This document shows, piece by piece, positions 55,553 through 64,000 of a DNA stretch of 64,000 bases. This DNA is from Congeria kusceri (taxonomy: Eukaryota > Mollusca > Bivalvia > Myida > Dreissenidae). The stretch's first letter is position 1, and every line of letters begins with the position of its first letter. The notes beneath the pieces were generated by a model. That model was not told where the DNA came from, searched no databases, and saw only the letters and a program-made list of their open reading frames with translations. The stretch lies in assembly GCA_027627225.1 (NCBI GenBank), contig CM051028.1, positions 28,138,912-28,202,911 of the forward strand, given 5' to 3'. The translations under genes were made by a program, and so were the position numbers.

Positions 55553-56234
55553 TGTTTATGTTACAGTTATGAAGTTTCAAATAATGGACTAATCAGGGTT
55601 TTCCCTTGAATTCTGAAAATGGGGGTCACAATGACCCCCATGTTTGGGATTTTGGGGGTCATTCATCACCCCCTGTACGTCGGTAAACCAATTTGCAGAT
55701 GATAAATCAAATTTCAGAGAAAACATGTTGGACAAATTACACATTACCATGATTTATTTACAAAAACTCATATCTTTAAGGTAAGTTTCAACATTTAAAT
55801 ATCGCACAAGATACAATGATAGTTTGTACGTATATTGGGCTGTTACAAACGATTCCTAATGGCAATTATTTGGCCCAACTAGTAGGAATTTGATTAAGAA
55901 TGTAGAAAAAATCAGTAAAATTGGCAATATTTTATGTAAAAAAGTACTGATCAATTAACGTTTTTGCAATTGTTAATGTACGACCTTACGTATTAGCCAT
56001 TCTTCTTTGTATATTTGCTTCATGCGTTGTTTAAATGCACCAAACACGCGTTATATTGTTATTTTCGTGGGACACTATAATGTAAAATTTATAAAGCCCT
56101 AACTTTTAGGCGATAAAGTCCAAACTATTTTTTAAAACTGAATTGATAATAACAAAACTTGTACAAACATGCTTTATGTAAATGCAATAAATGTCATTAT
56201 TCTTAAGGTTCTTACCACGTAATACTTTACTGCT

Positions 56235-56463
56235 GAAGAAATTTTCAAAGGGACTGCCAATATAAAAACTGGAAAAAGTGCGGAACCAGAACTGATCTAA
56301 AATGAATATATAATAAATGGCAGAGATGAACTTCCTCCGTATTTGCTTAAATTGTTTAACAAAATATTATGTCTTGGATATCTTCCAGATAAATGGACTG
56401 AATGTCATATTGTACCTATACATAAGAAACGTGATTTAAATGACCCAAATAATTTAGAGTGAT
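56235..56463 (+). pseudogene. Non-LTR reverse transcriptase relic
   Basis: The frame reads DELPPYLLKLFNKILCLGYL then PDKWTECHIVPIHKKRDLND, typical of the fingers/palm start of LINE reverse transcriptases. There is an in-frame stop near 56,292 and stops after PNNLE. No 5' or 3' remainder is clear. Confidence 0.72.
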
Positions 56464-56814
56464 AACTATGTTAAGTGTCAAGGTAAATTGTTTGCAAATT
56501 TGATTAAAATAGGCAATCAAACTGGGCTGAAAATTACCATGTTTTGCTAGAATGTCGAGCGAAAATGGAAACAACAGATGCTATTTTATTAAGTTACATG
56601 CAGTACAGATCACTTTTATGAATCCTGTGCATATTCCTTTAATGTTTGACTTAATTTTATAATAAGCATGACAGTACCGATAACTTTCACGTATTATTAC
56701 TTAAATATAAATTTTTCTAAAACATGATAATACAGTACAGATCACTGTTATGTATAACTACGATAAAAATTATGTGTGTAAAGCATGAGAATACATTACA
56801 GATCACTTTTATGT

Positions 56815-56940
56815 ATTACTAAGATATCATTAAGACAAATGTTCTGACCGAGTTTCATGAAGATTTCTAGAGTGTTAACAAGCTTTTTCTTCAATTTGGC
56901 CTAGTGACCTAGTTTTTGACCCCACATGACCCAGATTATG
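56815..56940 (-). repeat. Family F single-unit fragment
   Basis: It is the complement of the 35.9 kb array unit (CTAGTGACCTAGTTTTTGAC and TTCTAGAGTGTTAACAAGC). Confidence 0.75.
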
Positions 56941-58657
56941 TTTGTAAAGCATGATAATACAGTACAGATTACTTAGATACAGATAGTTTTTGTAAAGCAC
57001 GCGTATACAGTACAGAATACTTTTATATAGTACGCGCAGATATATATATAATGTATTTCTCTTTCTGTAAGCATGATAATATTATTTGTTCCTATTTGTA
57101 TAATTGTTATTCATGACGATCATGGGTCATGTTGGACTTAATCGTTTTTTATATGCTTCATTGTACAATTTTTGAATAAACTATATTTTTCTTCTATTAC
57201 ATATAATATAAATATGTATATGTAATGAAAAAATGTAATGAAAAATAGCGTAAGAACAAACCTTCCTTTGCAAAAATAATCTTTTTATCGCGCAGGTTGA
57301 GCATTTCCAGTTTAAGTTTGGACTTAGTTTACACATTTCTTCGAACAGTTCGGCTTTTATCCATAAAGGAGCATACCATTCCAAGATATAATTGATTTTA
57401 ACCCAGAAACCACTAGGGTATCAACTATTAAACGTTTGAATGCCCTTCTAGATAGATTATATTATTACTCTGTAACGGTTTAGTTCACCAATTGGTCAAT
57501 TTAGATGCGAAAAATTAAATAAATGCGTACATCGTTTGAATACTTTGTATTTCCCCCAGAATTTTTTTTTTTTTTTTCTTAGAAAAACTTAGATTTCTGG
57601 CAATACACTTAATACATAATGGCGTTGGACATTACTTTATACAGTCATATGTACAATAATTTAGTTCATTATACCTCACGTGACTAGCCCACGTTAAACT
57701 TACATATAGTTATCATGAAACAATTCGTAATGTCACATGCGACAGTATACGGTCACCCTCTCATGGAGCTAAAAATAGAACAACTGTTTCTCAAAACATA
57801 ACAACATTTACCTTTAGTAATGCTAATGTCAGTCCACTGCTTTTACAATTACTATCCAGCAACACGCGTTTGCAATTCATTTTCAAGAATCCACAAAGTT
57901 GTGCCATATTTTATTTCATGTGAACCGTGCTAACCAGAAACGCGATTTGTTTTTGAAATCGCCATGACTGGTCAGAACGTATATTTTAAATTGTATTTTG
58001 TCTCCAAACCTGTATCCGATGATCCGCATTGCCGTCCAAAAAAATAAGTTAAGATAATGCCGATGCATGGTTTCTTTCATTATGTGTTACGCGAGTGATT
58101 AAAAATGTTAAAAACAAACAATTAAACACGACAGAGCACAATCCTATGTCAGTCGAGAGAAAACTGGTTTGTGTCATTACTGCACTACTCTACTGTACAC
58201 ATTTATCGCTTTCAATTGTTCTGAATATCCATTAAACACTTCCCATCAAGTATAATATTTCGTTTTGTATCCAACAATAATTTTTGCCCGTATTTCGCCA
58301 TGTATTTTACTGATTTAAACGAAGGCGCTGTAGAAACTTCCTAACGATCACGCCATCTTTTAAGCATGACACATCTAAATATAACTGCACTGTACACGCT
58401 CACCGGTCATGCCAGTACACTTTGACAACTTTTTGAAAGTACGGAAGGCTGTTTCTGCAGTACTATTTAACTATTGTATTGTGAATGAACCATAAATGTT
58501 TCATACATATACACATCTTAAATAATGAAATTATCCGTGGTAAATTAGCTTTCACACTAAGTTATTAGTTTATTTAAAAGGGCATTTAAAAAAAGAAGAT
58601 CTATAAATTAAGTGATCATGCCTAAGTTTCCTTGTTTTATTGTTCGGTATAATAAAA

Positions 58658-58753
58658 TAAATATCACACCCCATAGAGCTTATGCCTCGGTTGACATTAC
58701 CATTCTCAGGTTGACAATACGTTGTATCACCCTCTATGGTGTGTGATATTTAT
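58658..58753. repeat. Short palindromic MITE
   Basis: ATAAATATCACACCCCATAG and CTATGGTGTGTGATATTTAT are inverted ends of a 96-bp hairpin-forming element. Confidence 0.7.
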
Positions 58754-58999
58754 ATAATATATACTGACTAAAACCGCCGAAAAATTCAAAATATGTACCT
58801 ACCTATCTATTGCGGACATATGTTTTCTCTGAAATTTGATTTATCATCTGCATATTGGTTTATCGACCTACAGGGGGTGATTCATCAAACTACATTAAAT
58901 ACACATTGCCAAATATTATATAGTGATGGATGTAATTGATATTTTAAATACTGACCTTTCAGATTTTTTACTTTCAGCTTTATAAACAACAAAATTACA

Positions 59000-60180
59000 T
59001 TATTTTTAGCATCATAAAACAAAGTGCAGAAAAAAAGATGTGTTATCTGAATCAGTTATAATAATATATTAGAATGATTCAATCCACTCATATTTACTCA
59101 GAACATTTCTCTTGCATGTTAGTCACTGATTTTCTACTTTCAGTTTCACTACATGCCTTTTCTGATGGACATGACATTATAAAACTTAGTTAAAAAACTT
59201 GTAGTCATAATGATCATGATAAACATTGTTTAAAGAATAAAAACTTCGTTTTCATTTCAGTTTAACAGTAAGTAAATAGCAAACAATGAACCCAACATCC
59301 AGTCATCCACAGATGATCATGATGACTGCCATTTTGTTTTCAGCTTTGCACCTGTATCACATTAGGATAATATTCTTTGTGTAATTAGTGAGCAGGTGGG
59401 AAAAACCTTTATGTGTTGCCTCAACCAGTCTTTTATAATGTTGTGCAATTAATCTGTCAGTTAACTGAGAATTATTACGTAATAAGTCAGTAATAAGTCA
59501 GTACAAACAAGAAATGTCTTTAAAAAAGACAATCAGTGTTTAAGTTAATATTGAGATGTCATTTTTTACCCTAAACCTAATACAAGAGGGACAAGATGAT
59601 CGGTTACGTGACTTCTCGAACCCCAGCTTTTTTGGTCCCCACTAAGTAGACTTCTGGGACTGTAGATTTTTCGGACACCATAAGAAAACTTATCGGACCC
59701 AAAATAAACTCAAACATGATTAATGTGTACTGTGACTAAACCGACCATACCTTCTGTGTTTCACCGGTGATAAATGATAGTAATTTACGTTACTATAATT
59801 GTTACATGAAAATTTAACAAATTAGTATTGTCAGAAAATAAATGCAGGAATGAATGAAAATTATTATATATCAGACGAGTGTACATAGTTATGTCAAATA
59901 ATATACTACACCTATCATTAGTTTTGCAAATAGTGTATTCATGCTACGCAAATGAAGTAAAAGTAACTTGAACAATATTTCGACGTATCACGAGACTTTT
60001 GTCACCACAATTTATTTATAGAAAGATGTTAAATATTTTAAGAGATTGAATAATATAAACTGGAGAAGTTGATATAAAGGTGCATTTATAAATAATTCTT
60101 AATAAAACGCAACCGCTATTCAAATATAAATTAACATGCACAGTAAGTTTATAAATATAAATTCCCCATTTATTGAATTC
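59000..60180. other. AT-rich intergenic sequence
   Basis: Nothing recognisable as a gene or repeat boundary was seen between the short MITE and the palindrome-headed element at 60,250. Confidence 0.5.
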
Positions 60181-60249
60181 TCGGGTTTATGATTCTCCGC
60201 ACGCTAATTGATGAATGTTAATTAGCACAGCTATCCTGCTCGCTATTTT

Positions 60250-61596
60250 TAGCTCACCTGAGCACAAAGTGCTCATGGTGAGCTTTTGTGATCGCCCGTT
60301 GTCCGTCGTGCGTGCGTGTGTGCGTGCGTCGTCAACTTTTCATTCAAACAACATCTCCTTAACTGCTTGGCAGATTTTCACCAAACTTCACAGGAATGAT
60401 CCTTGGGTGGACCTCTTTCAAAGTTGTTCAAATCTTTCCGGTCCGCTAATATGTAGGTCACCAGAGCTAAAAATAGATTTAAAAAGTGAAAACTTTAAAA
60501 ATCTTCTTCTATGAAACCGCAAGGCTCAGACCTTTCATATTTGATATGTGACATCCTCTAGAGGTCCTCTACAAAGATTGTTCAAATTATGCCCCTGGGG
60601 TCAAAACTGGCCACGCCCCGGGGGTCACATGGTTTATATAGAATATATAGCAAAATTACTTTAAAAATCTCCTCTGAAACCACAAGGCCCAGAGGTTTCA
60701 TATTTGGTATGTAACATCCTATAGTGGTCCTCTACAAAGATTGTTAAAATTATTCCCCTGGGGTCAAAACTGGCCACGCCCCGGGGGTCTCATGGTTTAT
60801 ATAAAATATATAGCAAAATGACTTTAAAAATCTTCTCCTCTGAAACCGCAAGGCCCAGAGGTTTCATATTTGGTATGTAACATCCTTTAGTGGTCCTTTA
60901 CAAAGTTTGTTCAAATTATGCCCCTGGAGTCAAAACAGGCCACGCCCTGGGGGGTCACATGGTTTATATAGAATATATAGCAAAATGACTTTAAAACTCG
61001 TCTCATTTGAAACGACAAGGCCCAGAGGTTTCATATTTGGTATGTAACATCCTATAGTGGTCCTCTACAAAGATTGTTCAAATTATGCCCCTGGGGTCAA
61101 AACTGGCCCCGCCCCGGGGGTCTCATGGTTTAGATTGAATATATAGCAAATGACTTTTAAAATCTTCTCCTCTGAAATCGCAAGGCCCAGAGGTTTCATA
61201 TTTGGTATGTAACATCCTTGAGTGGTCCTTTACAAAGTTTGTTCAAATTATGCCCCTGGTGTCAAAACTGGCCACGCCCCGGGGGTCACATGGTTTATAT
61301 AGAATATATAGCAAAATTACTTTAAAAATCTTCTCCTCTGAAACCACAAGGCCCAGAGGTTTCATATTTGGTATGTAACATCCTATAGTGGTCCTCTACA
61401 AAGATTTTTCAAATTATGCCCCTGGGGTCAAAACTGGCCCCGCCCAGGGGGTCACATGGTTTATATAAAATTCTATAGCAAAATGTCTTAAAATCTTCTC
61501 TGGAACCGCAAGGCCCAGTGGTTTCGTATTTGGTATTTAATATCGTATAGTGGTACTCTACAAAGATTGTTCAAATTATGCCCCATGGGTCAAAAC
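60250..61596 (+). repeat. Palindrome-headed element with ~166-bp tandem array (7 units)
   Basis: It opens with an interrupted palindrome AGCTCACCTGAGCAC / GTGCTCATGGTGAGCT, followed by GTTGTCCGTCGTGCG. Then come about seven units of about 166 bp, each containing CATATTTGGTATGTAACATCC and GGGGTCAAAACTGGCC. The array is cut at 61,596 by the hAT insertion. It has the same head as the 35.9 kb element but a different internal unit. Confidence 0.85.
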
Positions 61597-64000
61597 CAGG
61601 GTTGTCAGGTTTTTGCCATGAGTGGAAAAAACCATGGTAAAAACCGGAAAAAACCGGCAAGGAAAAAACTGGGTGGCAAAAACTGGCAAAAATCAAAATA
61701 ATTTATGTATAAAATTAATTAAAAAAAACACAACAACAAACAAATACAGTTTAAATTTAATGAGATAGGGTTCAATGTGTTTATATATGCACCTGGTGTT
61801 CATATTAAGTGGGGGAAAGGAGAAGACAGACATTTGACTTGAATGCCATGTCTGAGTCAAGACACCTGTTATGCAGCAAAAAACAGGAGAACAAAATCCA
61901 ACTCAGGTGATAATGGCCTCTTTATTATTGAACTGGGGATACTGGGGCTAGCTAATGGGGCTGCTAATCACTGGAATGTTCCTCAGGGGAACAATTAATG
62001 GGTTCCAGAACAAACAGGTAATGAAATTTCAGAGCATGCACCACATTGGATTGTAGTTGTGTGTTAGGCATTCATCTGGCACTTAACATTAATGGGCATG
62101 TCCTTTTGGCCTATCATAGAGTTGCTTGTGTCATTTTCATGGGTTTAAATTCTTCTAAGCCATTGTAAGACAACCATTAGGTTTATGAATTCACTCACTA
62201 TAACTACATGTACCTTCATCACTTGCATATAGATCTACAATAATTATGTCAACAAGAGGAGGAAGAAATAAAGACCCGGTATGGGACTTTTTCAACAAGG
62301 TAGAAAAAGATGGAAAGACTCTTGCCCGTTGCAAGAAGTGTGGTCATGAGCAAAGCAACAAAGCAGAGCGTATGAGAAAACACCAGAAGACATGCAGTGA
62401 GGTAGTTTCATTTGAATTAAAACGCTCTGCAGAAGAAAATCATGGCCTGGAAACTGAGACAAGCAGTGCTCCAGCTCCAAAGAAAAGAATTCAAACCGAC
62501 TTGAATAACCAAGTGTTTGTGACATCGGAAGAAACCAAATTAAAGCTGGACTTACTTTTAGCCAAGTTCTTCTTTGCATGTAACATGCCATTCTCAGTGA
62601 GTGAGCATGATTCGTTTAAAACTTTTGTGTCCACTCTGCGACCTGGATATAAGCCACCAACAAGAAAGAAACTGTCGGGACCACTACTTGATTCTGTTAC
62701 AGAAGAGCTACAGTTGCAGGTAAAGGCACAAATTGAAGGCAAAGACTGTACTCTTATTGAAGATGGCTGGAGTGACTGCCATAATGATCCTGTGACGGCT
62801 ACGTGTGTCCATGTTGATAAGAAAGCATTCTTCATTGATGCCAAGTCAACAGGAGCAACAAGCAAAACAGGGGAAAACCTCCGGGATATGTGTAAAGAAT
62901 CCATCAAAAAGGCATCGTCTTTATATGGATGTACAGTAAAGAATATTGTGACAGATAACGCCAAGAACATGGAAAAAATGCGACGGCTTCTTCATGAGGA
63001 AGACAATGACTTGCTTGTGTATGGATGTAATGCCCATTTACTGAATTTGCTAGGACAAGATATTACACCATCATCTGTAATGAAACATGTTGTTGAAGTG
63101 CAAAAATGCTTCAGAAATCACCACCAGCCCAGCTCATGGCTGGGTGAATGTGAAAGGAGTGTAAAGCCCCAGCTGCCTGGGGACACAAGGTGGAACAGTC
63201 AACTGACCTGTCTTGATACATTTCTGAGAAACAAAGAGTTCATGATAAGAATTACTCATGAACATGGTGACTCTACTGACTCCAACATAGCAAGGAAAGT
63301 TAATGATTTCAATTTGTACCAGCAGGCAAAAGATCTCCACAAACAAATGCTACCAATATCTGAAATGTTAGATCGCATTCAGGGTGACTCTGCCAATGCT
63401 GCTGATGCCTGCGATGCTTGGTTCACTCTACTTCACCACCCAGATCTGACTGAGCACAAAGATGTCATTAATAGTAGAATGAATCAAGCCCTTCAGCCGT
63501 TCCATTTGGCAGCATATCTTCTTCATCCAAAATACAAAGGTGCACATCTTAGTGATAAACAAAAAGAAATTGCAAGAAATTGGATCACACAGAAAAACGA
63601 GTGTTACATCTCCTCAGTCATCAGCTTTGAGGCCCAGGCTGAACCATATCCATCCTCTTTCTGGACGACTTCGGCAACAAGCATGGATAGCTGTGTTTGG
63701 TGGAAGGCTGTGAACAATTCAAACTTTCTGCCAGGATTTGTTGATCTAATGATTAGACTACAAAAACTGCCCGCAAGTTCTGCTTCAGTTGAAAGAGTGT
63801 TTTCAAACTTCAGCCATATACAGTCCAATCTAAGGAACCGGCTTGGAATCGAAAAGGCAGGAAAACTTGTTTTCTGCTACCGAATGCTGAGAGGTTCACA
63901 GGAGCTGGAGTACTGATTTTTGTATCATAATCACACAATGTGCAAAGTTGAAGGGAGTAGATGGTGTACCTGGAATAATTATTCCAATAATAAGTTTGTA
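61597..64000 (+). mobile_element. hAT transposon, 5' part (3' end beyond window)
   Basis: The element begins with CAGGGTTGTCAGGTTTTTGC at 61,597, a hAT-like terminus with a GGAAAAAACC-rich subterminal region. It interrupts the last unit of the 166-bp tandem array exactly inside the repeated phrase GTCAAAAC|TGGCC. The 8 bp before it (GTCAAAAC, 61,589-61,596) should be the target duplication. The 3' terminus lies outside the window. Confidence 0.8.
62246..63916 (+). CDS. hAT-family transposase (BED finger, DUF659-like, hAT C-terminal)
   Basis: This is a single uninterrupted 556-codon ORF. Residues 13-50 form a BED-type zinc finger with C29, C32, H46 and C50. Next come a DUF659-like segment and RNase H-like fold marks: LIEDGWSD (likely first acidic residue, near 170), NIVTDNAKNM (second, near 236), and GCNAHLLNLL with the C-x2-H pair of hAT enzymes. 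The C-terminal dimerisation block holds LPASSASVERVFSNF with the third acidic residue and the LRNRLG motif. The family cuts and pastes its own DNA as an oligomer. Length and motifs look complete, so it may be active or recently active. It is not a host gene domestication candidate, because a terminal repeat sits 650 bp upstream. Confidence 0.93.
   Translation: MSTRGGRNKDPVWDFFNKVEKDGKTLARCKKCGHEQSNKAERMRKHQKTCSEVVSFELKRSAEENHGLETETSSAPAPKKRIQTDLNNQVFVTSEETKLKLDLLLAKFFFACNMPFSVSEHDSFKTFVSTLRPGYKPPTRKKLSGPLLDSVTEELQLQVKAQIEGKDCTLIEDGWSDCHNDPVTATCVHVDKKAFFIDAKSTGATSKTGENLRDMCKESIKKASSLYGCTVKNIVTDNAKNMEKMRRLLHEEDNDLLVYGCNAHLLNLLGQDITPSSVMKHVVEVQKCFRNHHQPSSWLGECERSVKPQLPGDTRWNSQLTCLDTFLRNKEFMIRITHEHGDSTDSNIARKVNDFNLYQQAKDLHKQMLPISEMLDRIQGDSANAADACDAWFTLLHHPDLTEHKDVINSRMNQALQPFHLAAYLLHPKYKGAHLSDKQKEIARNWITQKNECYISSVISFEAQAEPYPSSFWTTSATSMDSCVWWKAVNNSNFLPGFVDLMIRLQKLPASSASVERVFSNFSHIQSNLRNRLGIEKAGKLVFCYRMLRGSQELEY

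Larger units (their letters stand above)
55610..58895. repeat. Inverted repeat pair 3.1 kb apart
   Basis: At 55,660-55,730 ACCCCCTGTACGTCGGTAAA, then TTTGCAGATGATAAATCAAA and TTCAGAGAAAACATG, is mirrored at 58,820-58,890 as CATATGTTTTCTCTGAAATT then GACCTACAGGGGGT. The pair may be termini of a large decayed element. The first copy also carries the self-complementary GGGGGTCACAATGACCCCC. Confidence 0.65.

Noticed and set aside
57181..57384. Minus-strand ORF with LSPNLNWKCSTCAIKRLFL
   Set aside because: It looks protein-like (Cys pair, amphipathic stretch) but I recognise no family and found no neighbouring exons. Not called.

Overview
This is eukaryotic, AT-rich, repeat-dense nuclear DNA, most likely from a heterodont bivalve mollusc. 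I infer a dreissenid (zebra or quagga mussel) from the abundant dual-hairpin repeat (family A here); that is recall, not a search. Almost all long ORFs are noise or repeat translations. The real genes are split by GT-AG introns and had to be rebuilt exon by exon.

Four protein-coding loci are supported. (1) Minus strand, about 26.0 to 0.80 kb: a 15-exon KNL2/MIS18BP1-type centromere licensing factor, 1,073 codons, whose exon phases all join into one open frame. It carries two SANTA domains, a CENPC-like motif and a C-terminal SANT/Myb domain. (2) Plus strand, 26.96-32.49 kb: a six-exon ZFAND3-type A20/AN1 zinc-finger gene, 285 codons, head-to-head with KNL2 across about 0.95 kb. (3) Minus strand, 47.18-43.74 kb: a four-exon FKBP2-type secretory-pathway peptidyl-prolyl isomerase, 141 codons, convergent with ZFAND3. 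(4) Plus strand, 62.25-63.92 kb: an intact single-exon hAT transposase inside an element that starts at 61,597 and runs off the window.

The remainder is introns and intergenic DNA filled with mobile and tandem DNA. It holds eight copies of the dual-hairpin family A, several palindrome-capped elements with 130-180 bp internal tandem repeats (Helentron/pearl-like in layout), hAT, pogo-like and other TIR elements, a tRNA-headed SINE with target duplication, a LINE reverse-transcriptase relic, and many minisatellites.

Layout: 0.4-0.8 kb, repeat in the KNL2 3' UTR; 0.8-26 kb, KNL2 exons in a sea of repeats, with the second SANTA domain split by a 9.2 kb intron; 26-32.5 kb, shared promoter and ZFAND3; 32.5-43.7 kb, convergent intergenic repeats; 43.7-47.2 kb, FKBP2 with a 13-copy minisatellite made from its own exon 2 donor; 47.2-61.6 kb, intergenic repeats and minisatellites; 61.6 kb to the end, the hAT element.

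The strongest observations are the double-SANTA KNL2, tandem amplification touching a 5' splice site in all three host genes, and family A elements packed against KNL2 splice sites.
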